This document shows positions 44,979 through 53,233 of a DNA stretch of 64,000 nucleotides, piece by piece. Each line of letters opens with the position of its first letter. Position 1 is the stretch's first letter. The notes under the pieces were generated by a model. That model was not told the origin of the DNA. It searched no databases and saw nothing but the letters and a program-made list of their open reading frames with translations. The stretch spans positions 4,588,001-4,652,000 of the forward strand of contig NZ_CP019304.1 of the NCBI RefSeq assembly GCF_001969265.1, written 5' to 3'. This DNA comes from Arthrobacter sp. QXT-31 (lineage in GTDB: Bacteria > Actinomycetota > Actinomycetes > Actinomycetales > Micrococcaceae). The translations under genes were made by a program, and so were the position numbers.

Positions 44979-44993
44979 ATAGGCTGAGCCTAT
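44979..44993. promoter_or_regulatory. LysR box upstream of the tartrate/malate operon
   Basis: Palindrome ATAGGCTGAGCCTAT (6-bp arms, 3-bp centre) contains T-N11-A. It agrees at 11 of 15 positions with the box at 43957-43971. It lies 126 bp before the dehydrogenase ATG, suitable for activation. Confidence 0.75.
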
Positions 44994-45118
44994 TTACCGG
45001 ATTGAATCTTGGTCTTGGACGCATGAACCGGCTGTGGCCTCTACTTGAAGAGGAAGAAAACAGTGTGATCGCGATAACAGGAACGCACTGCCAGAACACT
45101 CAACGAGGAGACAGTCAC

Positions 45119-46216
45119 ATGACCGCCACCCAGAAATTCAGCATCGCATCCATCCCCGCAGACGGCGTGGGCAAGGAAGTCGTCGCAGCAGGCCGCCGCG
45201 TCCTGGACGCGCTCGCCGAGAACTCCAACGGCAAGTTCGCCTTCGACTGGACCGAGTTCCCCTGGGGCTGCGGATACTACGAGAAGACCGGCCAGATGAT
45301 GGACCCCAAGGGACTGGACGCCCTCAAGGACTTTGACGCCATCTACTTCGGCGCCGTCGGCTGGGAGAACGTGCCGGACCACGTGAGCCTGTGGGGCTTG
45401 CGCCTGAACATCACGCAGAACTTCGACCAGTGGGCCAACATCCGCCCGGTCAAGTTCCTGCCCGGCGTACAGTCTCCGCTCCGCAAGGCAGACAACACCG
45501 AGCTCGACTGGATCGTGGTCCGCGAAAACAGCGAAGGCGAGTACGCGGGCCTGGGCGGCCGCAACCTCAGCGGCCGCGGCCCGGGCAACGAGGTGGCCCT
45601 GCAGACGGCGCTGTTCACCGAAAAGGGCTGCGAGCGCATCATGCGGTTCGCCTTCGACCTCGCCCGCACCCGCACCGTCAAGAAGGTCTCCTCGGTCACG
45701 AAGTCCAACGCCCAGCAGTACGGCATGGTCCTCTGGGACGAAGTCTTCAACCGCGTCGCCCTGGACTACCCGGACGTCCAGACCGAAAGTGTCCTGGTGG
45801 ACGCCATGAGCGCCAAGTTCATCCTCAAGCCCGAGGAGCTCTCCGTGGTGGTGGCCTCCAACCTGAACGCCGACATCCTCTCCGACCTCGGCTCCGCCCT
45901 GGCCGGCAGCCTCGGCCTGGCCGCCAGCGCCAACCTGAACCCGGAGCGCCGCTTCCCGTCCATGTTCGAACCGGTGCACGGCTCCGCCCCGGACATCGCC
46001 GGCAAGGGCATCAGCAACCCGATCGGTGCCATCGCCAGCGCAGCCCTCATGCTGGACCACTTCGGCCTGCACGAGGAAGCCCGCCGCGTCGAGGCCGCGA
46101 TCGAAGCAGCCACCGGCTCCGGCCACCTGACCCGCGACGTCGGAGGCGACTCCAACACCGAAGACGTCACCGGGGCGATTATCGAGGCACTCACCCTCGC
46201 GCCTGCCGCCGTCTAG
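45119..46216 (+). CDS. Tartrate dehydrogenase/D-malate dehydrogenase (decarboxylating)
   Basis: This 365-residue beta-decarboxylating dehydrogenase of the isopropylmalate/isocitrate family has the substrate-loop region NITQNFDQWANIRPVKFLPG, VVRENSEGEYAGLGGR and the signature VASNLNADILSDLGSALAG, with the NAD-binding FEPVHGSAPDIAGKG. These features fit TtuC/DmlA enzymes, which oxidise D-malate to pyruvate or convert tartrate to oxaloglycolate or glycerate. It is followed by a C4-dicarboxylate symporter and glycerate kinase, which favours tartrate use. CGAGGAG precedes the ATG. It is less likely to be LeuB, because no leucine genes are near. Confidence 0.88.
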   Translation: MTATQKFSIASIPADGVGKEVVAAGRRVLDALAENSNGKFAFDWTEFPWGCGYYEKTGQMMDPKGLDALKDFDAIYFGAVGWENVPDHVSLWGLRLNITQNFDQWANIRPVKFLPGVQSPLRKADNTELDWIVVRENSEGEYAGLGGRNLSGRGPGNEVALQTALFTEKGCERIMRFAFDLARTRTVKKVSSVTKSNAQQYGMVLWDEVFNRVALDYPDVQTESVLVDAMSAKFILKPEELSVVVASNLNADILSDLGSALAGSLGLAASANLNPERRFPSMFEPVHGSAPDIAGKGISNPIGAIASAALMLDHFGLHEEARRVEAAIEAATGSGHLTRDVGGDSNTEDVTGAIIEALTLAPAAV

Positions 46217-46227
46217 TTCCAACTTTT

Positions 46228-46304
46228 CCGCGGAGGCCCCTTCCTAAGCGGCGTCCCCAAGGCCCCGACGCGAGCTTGCGAGCGTTGGGAAGGGACCTCC
46301 GCGG
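46228..46304 (+). other. Large stem-loop between dehydrogenase and symporter genes
   Basis: A 17-bp stem with one mismatch: CCGCGGAGGCCCCTTCC (46228-46244) pairs with GGAAGGGACCTCCGCGG (46288-46304). The 43-nt loop holds a smaller hairpin around CGCGAGCTTGCG. There is no U-tract, so it is unlikely to be a simple terminator. It sits inside the operon and may stabilise or process the mRNA. Confidence 0.7.
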
Positions 46305-46378
46305 GCGGCCTGACCGCCGCCGTCGAACATCCACCCATCAGACTTGATCCAAAGAAATTCCACAATGAGGTAGGAATC

Positions 46379-47875
46379 ATGGAACACATCACCACCGGCC
46401 ACGCGGCGCCGGCACCCAAGACGCGCTGGTACCGGCAACTGTACTTCTGGGTCCTGACGGCCATCGTTGTCGGCATCCTCGTTGGCTGGCTGACCCCGAG
46501 TGTGGGCATCGCCATGGAGCCCATCGGCACCACCTTCGTCGATGCGATGAAGATGCTAATCGGCCCCATCGTCTTCCTCACCATCGTCGGCGGGATCGCC
46601 AGCGTCGCCGACCTGAAAAAGGTGGGGATGACGGGCCTGAAGGCCCTCACCTACTTCCAGATCGGCACCATCTGCGCCATGGTCTTCGGCCTGGTGGCCA
46701 TCAACCTGTTCCGCCTCGGCGACGGGGTCAACGCCGATGCCAGCAAGATCGAGACCTCCGAATCCGCTGCCAAGCTGATTGACGCCGGCCAGCACCAGGA
46801 ATGGTGGGAATTCCTGACCCACATCATCCCGGAAAGCATGGTGGCACCTTTCGTTGAGGGCAACATCCTGCAGATCATCTTCATCGCCGTGGTCTTCGGC
46901 ATCGCCCTGAACGCCATGGGCAAGGTCGGCGCCCCCGTGCTCGAGGGCGTGCAGCGCCTCACCGGGGTGATGTTCAAGATCCTGAGCTTCATCATGAAAG
47001 CCGCCCCGGTGGGTGCCTTCGGCGCCATGGCCTACGCCGTGGGCAAGTTCGGTGTCTCCTCGCTGACCAGCATGGGCGGACTGATCGCCCTGTTCTACAT
47101 CACCTCGATCCTGTTCGTCGTCGTGGTCCTCGGTTCGATCATGGCCTTCCTGAAGCTGAACATCTTCAAGATGATCCGCCACCTCAAAGAGGAATACATG
47201 CTCATCCTGGGCACCTCCACCGCGGAACCGGCGCTGCCGGGCCTGATGCGCAAGCTCGAGCACGCCGGCGTCAAGAAGGAAACCGTGGGCCTGGTCGTCC
47301 CCACGGGGTACAGCTTCAACCTCGACGGCGCCGCCATCTACCTCTCCCTCGCCGCCCTCTACATCGCCCAGGCCACCAACACCGACCTGAGCATCGGCCA
47401 GCAGCTGGGCCTGCTCGCCGTCATGCTCCTGACCTCCAAGGGCGCAGCAGGCGTCGCCGGCGGCGGCTTCATCGCCCTCACCGCCACGCTCACCACACTG
47501 GGCACCATCCCGGCCGCCGGCATCATGCTGATCTTCGGCATCGACAAGTTCATGTCCGAATGCCGCGCCATCGTCAACTTCACCGGCAACGCCGTGGCCA
47601 CGCTGTTCATCGCCTGGTGGGACCGCACCCTCGACGCCGACCGCGTCCGCCGGGTCTTCAACGGCGAAACCGTCGAACCGATGCCCACCGAGGACCCGGT
47701 CCACCTGGACGAAGTCACCGACATCGACGACGACCTCACCGAATACGGCCACCACGGCCCCAAGCACCCCGCCGCGGAAGAGGACCCAGGGCAGGACCCG
47801 GCACCCCGGCACGCCGCCGACGCCATACCCTCCACGCCTTCTGACCGCCGCCCCGCCTACTCGGAATCCGTCTGA
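46379..47875 (+). CDS. dctA: Dicarboxylate/cation symporter (DctA/SDF family)
   Basis: This 498-residue multi-TM transporter of the dicarboxylate/amino acid:cation symporter family has the signature PTGYSFNLDGAAIYLSLAALY, the hairpin MLLTSKGAAGVAGGGFIAL and the ion-binding NFTGNAVATLF. It imports C4-dicarboxylates such as malate, tartrate or succinate with protons or sodium. It exceeds typical DctA by about 50 residues owing to a polar tail rich in Asp, Glu, His and Pro. AGGTAGGAATC precedes the ATG. It is the middle gene of the operon. Confidence 0.92.
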   Translation: MEHITTGHAAPAPKTRWYRQLYFWVLTAIVVGILVGWLTPSVGIAMEPIGTTFVDAMKMLIGPIVFLTIVGGIASVADLKKVGMTGLKALTYFQIGTICAMVFGLVAINLFRLGDGVNADASKIETSESAAKLIDAGQHQEWWEFLTHIIPESMVAPFVEGNILQIIFIAVVFGIALNAMGKVGAPVLEGVQRLTGVMFKILSFIMKAAPVGAFGAMAYAVGKFGVSSLTSMGGLIALFYITSILFVVVVLGSIMAFLKLNIFKMIRHLKEEYMLILGTSTAEPALPGLMRKLEHAGVKKETVGLVVPTGYSFNLDGAAIYLSLAALYIAQATNTDLSIGQQLGLLAVMLLTSKGAAGVAGGGFIALTATLTTLGTIPAAGIMLIFGIDKFMSECRAIVNFTGNAVATLFIAWWDRTLDADRVRRVFNGETVEPMPTEDPVHLDEVTDIDDDLTEYGHHGPKHPAAEEDPGQDPAPRHAADAIPSTPSDRRPAYSESV

Positions 47876-47876
47876 C

Positions 47877-49037
47877 ATGAACAACACCACCGCCCCGAAA
47901 ACCGTGCGGACCCTGATCGCGCCCGACAAGTTCAAAGGCAGCCTCACCGCCGCTGAAGTTGCCAACGCCCTGGCCGCCGGGCTTCGTTCAGCACCCGACT
48001 TGTCCGGGGGTGCCGGAGCGGTGCACTGCGAGCTCCTTCCCCTCGCGGACGGAGGTGACGGCAGCGTCGACGCCGCCGTCGCCTCCGGCTTCACCCGCCA
48101 CACCGTCACCGTCACCGGCCCCTCAGGCCGGCCGGTCCAGGCGGGCATAGCGTTCGACGGCGTGACGGCAGTTGTGGAGGTAGCGAACACCTGCGGGCTG
48201 GCACTTCTCCCGCAAGGCCGGCTGGAACCGCTGGATGCATCGAGCTGTGGATTCGGCGAAGCGGTTCTGTTCGCGCTCAGCCTGACCCCGGCCAAGGTAG
48301 TCCTGGCCCTCGGCGGCAGTTCCAGCACGGACGGCGGAATGGGCATGCTCGGCGCACTGGGTTACCGCTTCCTGGACGCGGCGGGCGGAGAGCTCTCCGG
48401 CAGCGGGCGGGACCTCGCAAAGATCCGCTCGGTCCGGCATTCGCCCCTTCCGGAACTCGCCGGCGTCGAGCTCGTGGCCGCCAGCGATGTCCGCAACCCC
48501 CTGACCGGACCGGATGGTGCCGCCGCGGTGTTCGGTCCCCAAAAGGGCGCAGGTCCCTGGGAAGCCGCGGACCTGGACAGCGGCCTGAAGAACCTGATCG
48601 CCATGATGGAGGACTCCGGAGTGGCCAATGCCAGGGGCTTTGCGCGACACGAGGGAGCGGGCAGCGCGGGCGGCATCGGCTACGCCTGCCTGCTGCTCGG
48701 AGCGAAACAGGTCTCCGGCGCCGACTACTTCCTGGACCTGCTGGACTTCGATCACCGCAAGGACAGCTGCGACGTCGTCATCACCGGCGAAGGCAGCATC
48801 GATGAACAGACCCTGGCCGGCAAACTTCCGGCGGCCGTCGCCAGGAGGTCCGCTGGCCGGCCGATTATCGCGGTGGCCGGGAGGTCCCTGCTCCCCAGGG
48901 AACGCTGGTCCGAGATGGACCTGGCCCGGATCTATGCCCTGGCAGATTACACGGACCGGGACTCGTCCAGGGACCCCGGGTTGTCCGCCGCACTGCTCCG
49001 GGAAATCGGCCGGGACATAGCAACCGGCTTCCAGTAG
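47877..49037 (+). CDS. Glycerate kinase (GlxK/GarK family)
   Basis: This 386-residue protein starts TLIAPDKFKGSLTAAEVANAL, the hallmark of glycerate kinase family 1. It continues with LPLADGGDGSVDAAVASG, ALGGSSSTDGGMGMLGALG and VVITGEGSIDEQTLAGK. It phosphorylates D-glycerate, feeding carbon from tartrate breakdown into lower glycolysis. Its ATG lies one base after the symporter stop (TGA-C-ATG), so the two are coupled. Whether the product is 2- or 3-phosphoglycerate is not decided by sequence; this family usually makes 2-phosphoglycerate. Confidence 0.94.
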   Translation: MNNTTAPKTVRTLIAPDKFKGSLTAAEVANALAAGLRSAPDLSGGAGAVHCELLPLADGGDGSVDAAVASGFTRHTVTVTGPSGRPVQAGIAFDGVTAVVEVANTCGLALLPQGRLEPLDASSCGFGEAVLFALSLTPAKVVLALGGSSSTDGGMGMLGALGYRFLDAAGGELSGSGRDLAKIRSVRHSPLPELAGVELVAASDVRNPLTGPDGAAAVFGPQKGAGPWEAADLDSGLKNLIAMMEDSGVANARGFARHEGAGSAGGIGYACLLLGAKQVSGADYFLDLLDFDHRKDSCDVVITGEGSIDEQTLAGKLPAAVARRSAGRPIIAVAGRSLLPRERWSEMDLARIYALADYTDRDSSRDPGLSAALLREIGRDIATGFQ

Positions 49038-49045
49038 CGACAAGG

Positions 49046-49087
49046 ACATGAAGAAAGGCTCCGCACCGGCGGGGCCTTTCTTCATGT
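49046..49087. terminator. Bidirectional terminator after the glycerate kinase gene
   Basis: Inverted repeat with arm ACATGAAGAAAGGC (49046-49059) and the complement ending at 49087, extended by CCG/CGG with one bulge. A and T runs lie in the arms. It ends the tartrate operon and the convergent small gene. Confidence 0.88.
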
Positions 49088-49089
49088 GC

Positions 49090-49281
49090 TTACGCGTTCT
49101 CCCGGATGCGGTCTTTCTCAGCGGCTTCCTGCAGCCGGGCGAGGTAGGCCCACATCCTGGATTCCTCTGCCTGCACCTGGGGATCAGGGGTCCCGGCCGG
49201 CTTTGATTCCGGGCGTCCCTTGGCTTTCCGGGCCGCTTCTTTCCTGTAATTCCGCCATCCCTCACACGATGAATAGCACAT
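49090..49281 (-). CDS. Small Cys-containing protein, function unknown
   Basis: This 63-residue protein starts MCYSSCEGWRNYRKEAARK and ends in a helical segment (SRMWAYLARLQEAAEKDRIRE). Two Cys near the N-terminus (CxxxC) could bind a metal. The ATG at 49281 has AGGAGG upstream at good spacing; a GTG one codon earlier is possible. It stands alone between terminators. No family is recognised. Confidence 0.72.
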   Translation of the reverse strand: MCYSSCEGWRNYRKEAARKAKGRPESKPAGTPDPQVQAEESRMWAYLARLQEAAEKDRIRENA

Positions 49282-49344
49282 CACCGACCTCCTAACAGTG
49301 GGTGTACCTCAATCGTCCTCCCATTGCCGGTGGCTGTCGATCAG

Positions 49345-49809
49345 TCAGGCGAGCCGCTGACGGACGATGTCACTCACTGCCTTGCCGTCGAAGCGGCCTG
49401 CCACCCGCGCGGTCACCGGCTTCATCACGGCGCCCATGTGCCGCACCGACAATTCCGTGCCCTCCGCCCGCAGGCCCGCGATGACGTCGTCGACGATGCT
49501 TTCCACCTCGGCGGCGGTGAGAGCCTTCGGCAGGTATGCCTCAATGACCTCCGCCTCGGCGATCTCCGTAGCTGCCCGTTCCGTTTCGCCCGCTTCCGTA
49601 TAGATGCGGGCGGTGTCGCGCCGCTTTGCCGCCTCCTTCTGCAGCAGTGCCGTCACCTGCGCGTCGTCCAGTTCGACAGGTGACTTCCCGGACTTTTCCC
49701 GGGTCTCGATCTCGCCCAGGACGCTGCGCACGGTGCCCAGGGCCACCTTGTTGTGCTCTTTCAGGTGTGCAACGACGTCGCCATGCAGGCGTTCCTTCAG
49801 CGTTGTCAT
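49345..49809 (-). CDS. GatB/YqeY domain protein
   Basis: This 154-residue all-helical protein matches the YqeY family: TLKERLHGDVVAHLKEHNKVAL, then LGEIETREKSGK, QKEAAKRRDTARIYTEAG and IEAYLPKALTAAEVESIV. The fold is also found at the tail of GatB, where it contacts tRNA; the free protein has no assigned role. The ATG at 49809 has GAGAAGGA upstream. The frame is open 24 codons earlier without homology. Confidence 0.92.
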   Translation of the reverse strand: MTTLKERLHGDVVAHLKEHNKVALGTVRSVLGEIETREKSGKSPVELDDAQVTALLQKEAAKRRDTARIYTEAGETERAATEIAEAEVIEAYLPKALTAAEVESIVDDVIAGLRAEGTELSVRHMGAVMKPVTARVAGRFDGKAVSDIVRQRLA

Positions 49810-49967
49810 GGTGTCCTTCTCTCGCAAGGGGTGCACTTCCATCGTGGACCAGCCAGAGCGGTACTGCCTAGGTTCCGGCACTGACTAGTGCCGCGTACCG
49901 TCCGGGATCACTGTGTTGCCGCGTGTCCTTCTCCACTGCACGCGGAGTTCGCACATATGTTCTATGT

Positions 49968-50126
49968 ATGGAAGAGGAACATCCGGGTGAACTTGCCGGG
50001 CAGATGTCAATCAATGAGCTCCTTGTCGCGATGGGCGAAGCCCCCGTGGAAAGCATGCTGGATCTGGTGGTTCCGGACGACGCGTCAGCCCTGACGGAGG
50101 ATCCGCCGCCACTGCCAGGGCTGTGA
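49968..50126 (+). CDS. Small acidic protein, function unknown
   Basis: This 52-residue frame starts MEEEHPGELAGQMSINELLV and is rich in Glu, Asp and Pro. No ribosome binding site is present, but TATGTT six nt before the ATG fits a leaderless mRNA. There is no recognisable family. It could be a chance frame, so confidence is moderate. Confidence 0.5.
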   Translation: MEEEHPGELAGQMSINELLVAMGEAPVESMLDLVVPDDASALTEDPPPLPGL

Positions 50127-50166
50127 TCCGCATGCAAAGGGATGTGCCCCTGTAGCCTTGATTCCT

Positions 50167-50931
50167 ATGGCTTATCTGCAAGTCCCCGGCCCGTCGCTGC
50201 CCGAACAATGGTGGGACCGGGTGGCTGCCGGATTCACCCAGACCGCTGTTCCCTCGGTTTCCGTCACCGAGCTCCTGGCCGTGGTGCTCATCGCGGCCGT
50301 ACTGTCCGTTCCCCGCGCTACGTGGCGCTATTTCGGCCTGCTGGCCACGGTGACCCATGAACTGGGACACGCCTTCGCTGCCCTGACGAGCGGCCAGCGG
50401 CTGGGCGGCATCCGGCTGCAGCTGAATCACGGCGGCACCACCACGTCCTACACCCGGGGCCGCGCCGCCGCGGTGTGGTCCGGCTTCTGGGGCTATCCTG
50501 TTCCCGGTGTGACCGGCGCCGCACTGGTATGGGCCGGCTTCAGCGGCTGGGGGCCGGCCGCCATGTCCGCCGGGCTGCTGGTCCTGCTGGCATCGCTGAT
50601 CTTCATCCGCAACGTGGCCGGCGTGCTGATCCTCCTGGCGGCAGTGTTGGGAGTCGCGGCGATGATCATCAATGTGCCCGCCGCGTTCACCGGCCATGTG
50701 GCCATCATCCTGGGCCTTGCGCTCCTGGTTGCTGCCGTCCGGGACCTGTTCAAACTCACCAACGTCCACCTCCGCCGCCGCGACCAGCTCCGCTCCTCGG
50801 ACGCCTACATCCTCTACCGCGCCACAGCCGTGCCGTCCGGCGTCTGGATCGCGCTGTTCTCCCTGGTGGTCGCGGCCTGCTGGATAGTTGCCTGGCAGCC
50901 CATGTCGCAGGTCTTCGGCGCGGCAACATAG
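50167..50931 (+). CDS. M50-type membrane metallopeptidase (HELGH)
   Basis: This 254-residue protein has about six or seven membrane segments and a zinc motif HELGH at residues 64-68 (TVTHELGHAFAAL). This is the short M50B-like family of actinobacteria. The third ligand is not obvious to me; RRRDQLRSSDAYIL near the C-terminus carries candidate Asp residues. The ATG at 50167 lies eight nt after TAGCCT. It starts a run of three co-directional genes but has its own promoter pattern. Confidence 0.87.
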   Translation: MAYLQVPGPSLPEQWWDRVAAGFTQTAVPSVSVTELLAVVLIAAVLSVPRATWRYFGLLATVTHELGHAFAALTSGQRLGGIRLQLNHGGTTTSYTRGRAAAVWSGFWGYPVPGVTGAALVWAGFSGWGPAAMSAGLLVLLASLIFIRNVAGVLILLAAVLGVAAMIINVPAAFTGHVAIILGLALLVAAVRDLFKLTNVHLRRRDQLRSSDAYILYRATAVPSGVWIALFSLVVAACWIVAWQPMSQVFGAAT

Positions 50932-50940
50932 TGTGGATCC

Positions 50941-52092
50941 ATGAGTGAGAAGACAAGCACAGTCGAAGCACACAGCAGGGGACGCCATGCCGGGGAACCG
51001 AGCAGCACGGAACTGCACGCCGCGGAACCGCGCAGCAAGGACCAAGCAGGCGCGGATCCACACAGCACAAAAGGCGCCTACGTCACCGGCGGCGAGTTCA
51101 CCCGGGACACCAACTACATCGAGGACCGCATCACCCGGGACGGTACGCCCGGGCCAAACGGTGAACCGGGCTGGCCGGTTGAAGCGGGCCGCTACCGGCT
51201 GATAGCCGCGCGGGCGTGCCCCTGGGCCAACCGCACCATCATCGTCCGCCGCCTCCTGGGACTCGAGGACGTCATCAGCCTCGGCCAGCCCGGCCCCACC
51301 CACGATGCCAGGTCCTGGACCTTTGACCTGGATCCGGACGGGAAGGACCCGGTACTTGGCATCGAGCGGCTGCAGGACGCCTACTTCAGCCGATTCCCTG
51401 ACTACCCCCGCGGCATCACGGTTCCTGCAGTGGTGGACGTCGCCAGCGGTGCAGTGGTGACCAACAACTATCCCCAGATCACGCTGGACTTCTCCACGGA
51501 ATGGACCGAATTTCACCGGCCGGGCGCGCCGAAGCTCTACCCGGAGCACCTGCGCGAGGAAATCGACACCGTCAACAAGCGCGTCTTCACCGAGGTCAAC
51601 AACGGTGTCTACAGGTGCGGCTTCGCCGGGTCGCAGGAGGCCTACGATGCTGCATATGCGCGGCTCTGGAACGCCATGGACTGGCTCGAGGAACGGCTCA
51701 CCGGCCAAAGGTACCTGGTGGGTGACACCATCACTGAAGCCGATGTCCGGCTCTTCACCACGCTGGCGCGCTTCGACGCCGTGTACCACGGCCATTTCAA
51801 GTGCAACCGGAACAAGCTCAGCGAAATGCCTGCCCTGTGGGCCTACGCACGGGACCTGTTCCAGACGCCCGGCTTCGGGGACACCATTGACTTCGTGCAG
51901 ATCAAGCAGCACTACTACATCGTTCACGAGGACATTAACCCCACACAGATCGTCCCGGCGGGCCCGGACCTGTCAGGCTGGCTCACCGCGCACGGGCGGG
52001 AGTCCCTGGGCGGCAGCCCCTTCGGTGAGGGAACTCCGCCGGGGCCGGTGAAGGCCGGCGAGGAAGTGGCTGCCGGGCACGGGGCCGCCTAA
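50941..52092 (+). CDS. Glutathionyl-hydroquinone reductase-like GST (Xi class)
   Basis: This 383-residue protein has a thioredoxin-fold N-terminal domain with the catalytic Cys93 in RACPWANRTIIVRRLLGLE, then a C-terminal helical domain (ERLTGQRYLVGDTITEADVRLF) with HFKCNRNKLSEMPALWAY. These are hallmarks of ECM4/YqjG S-glutathionyl-hydroquinone reductases, which reductively remove thiol from quinone conjugates. Because this organism makes mycothiol, the natural thiol may be mycothiol. The ATG is six nt after TAGTGT. The Ser/Ala-rich N-terminal 40 residues are not conserved. Confidence 0.9.
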   Translation: MSEKTSTVEAHSRGRHAGEPSSTELHAAEPRSKDQAGADPHSTKGAYVTGGEFTRDTNYIEDRITRDGTPGPNGEPGWPVEAGRYRLIAARACPWANRTIIVRRLLGLEDVISLGQPGPTHDARSWTFDLDPDGKDPVLGIERLQDAYFSRFPDYPRGITVPAVVDVASGAVVTNNYPQITLDFSTEWTEFHRPGAPKLYPEHLREEIDTVNKRVFTEVNNGVYRCGFAGSQEAYDAAYARLWNAMDWLEERLTGQRYLVGDTITEADVRLFTTLARFDAVYHGHFKCNRNKLSEMPALWAYARDLFQTPGFGDTIDFVQIKQHYYIVHEDINPTQIVPAGPDLSGWLTAHGRESLGGSPFGEGTPPGPVKAGEEVAAGHGAA

Positions 52093-52099
52093 CCCGGCC

Positions 52100-53230
52100 A
52101 TGACTGATAACAAGGCCGACATGGCTGAAGAAAAGACCGCACGCGGTTCCTGGCCGCGGAGGTTCTGGCGGTCCTGGTCAGCCATGGTTGCCCGCGCCCT
52201 CGCCGCGCCGCGCCTGCAGCTGGCCGCCAAGGCAGGGCTGGCGGCCGGCATCGCTTTCTGGGTGGCGCCCCTCATGCCCGGAGCGGCCGCCCAGTATGCG
52301 TACTACGCGCCGCTCGGCGCGCTGGTGGTCATGTACGAGAACGTATCGGGCTCGATGCGGCAGGGAGTCCAGACCCTGGTGGGGCTGGGAGCGGGCATCG
52401 GCCTGGCTTTCCTGCTCTTCAGCTTCGGCGCCACGCCGGTGTCAGTGGCTCTGGTGATGGCGCTGGGAGTGCTCCTGGCCGGACTTCCGCGCCTGGGCGC
52501 GGGCCGGGACTGGATTCCGACGGCGGCACTCCTGGTGCTGCTGGTAGGCAGGCAGAACCCGGACGATTTCTCCTTTGGCTACCTGCTGCAGATGGGCGTG
52601 GGCGTGGTGGTCGGCGTCGCCGTCAACCTGCTGGTGTTTCCGCCCCTGCACTTCAACGCCGCCGCACTGAGCCTCGCGGAGCTGCGGCTTTCGCTGGCAC
52701 GCCAGCTGCAGGACATGGGGGCGGCGATGCATGAAAAATGGCCGCCCGAACACGAGGACTGGTCGCGCCGCTCCGAGGATCTGGCCCGGTCCGCGCGTTC
52801 GGTCCGGGCGGCTGTGGAGAAGGCGGACGCCAGCAGGGCTGCCAACCCGCGGCGCCGGTTCCACCCGCGGGATGTGGACCGGGACTACCGGACCGTCCGG
52901 GAACTGGAGCAGATCACCTTCCATATCCAGGACATGACGGAGGTGCTTGCCGACGTCATCTGGAACGAGGACATGCCCTTCACCATCCCGCTCCCCTACA
53001 GTGAACCCTTGGCGGAGGCCCTTTTTGCCGTGGGCGAGGTGCTCCGCTCGGAAGAGGAGGACGACGCCGAGAGGCAGGCCGAGCTGTATCAGGCAGCCCG
53101 CACTGCGGTCGCCTCCCTCGAGGACCGCACGGCCTCTGAAGAGGCAGAGTCGGGCGCGCCGAGTGCCGCAGGATCAATCCTGCTCAGCCTGCACCGCATC
53201 CTCCGCGTCGCGCACCCCAGCGGCAAGTAG
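52100..53230 (+). CDS. FUSC-family membrane protein (aromatic acid exporter-like)
   Basis: This 376-residue protein has an N-terminal half with about six membrane helices (LQLAAKAGLAAGIAFWVAP, YAPLGALVVMYENVSGSMRQG, LGVLLAGLPRLGAGRDWIP). The cytosolic C-terminal half is helical (RSARSVRAAVEKADASRA). This fits the FUSC/ArAE family of small aromatic acid exporters. It starts seven bases after the GST stop, so the two are probably co-transcribed, which fits detoxification of quinone or aromatic compounds (inference). Confidence 0.87.
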   Translation: MTDNKADMAEEKTARGSWPRRFWRSWSAMVARALAAPRLQLAAKAGLAAGIAFWVAPLMPGAAAQYAYYAPLGALVVMYENVSGSMRQGVQTLVGLGAGIGLAFLLFSFGATPVSVALVMALGVLLAGLPRLGAGRDWIPTAALLVLLVGRQNPDDFSFGYLLQMGVGVVVGVAVNLLVFPPLHFNAAALSLAELRLSLARQLQDMGAAMHEKWPPEHEDWSRRSEDLARSARSVRAAVEKADASRAANPRRRFHPRDVDRDYRTVRELEQITFHIQDMTEVLADVIWNEDMPFTIPLPYSEPLAEALFAVGEVLRSEEEDDAERQAELYQAARTAVASLEDRTASEEAESGAPSAAGSILLSLHRILRVAHPSGK

Positions 53231-53233
53231 CGC

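Noticed and set aside
45119..46216. LeuB (3-isopropylmalate dehydrogenase)
   Set aside because: The operon with a dicarboxylate symporter and glycerate kinase, and the lack of leucine genes, favour a tartrate or D-malate enzyme.
46556..48346. 596-codon open frame on the minus strand
   Set aside because: Antisense shadow of the symporter and glycerate kinase genes, which carry full family motifs.
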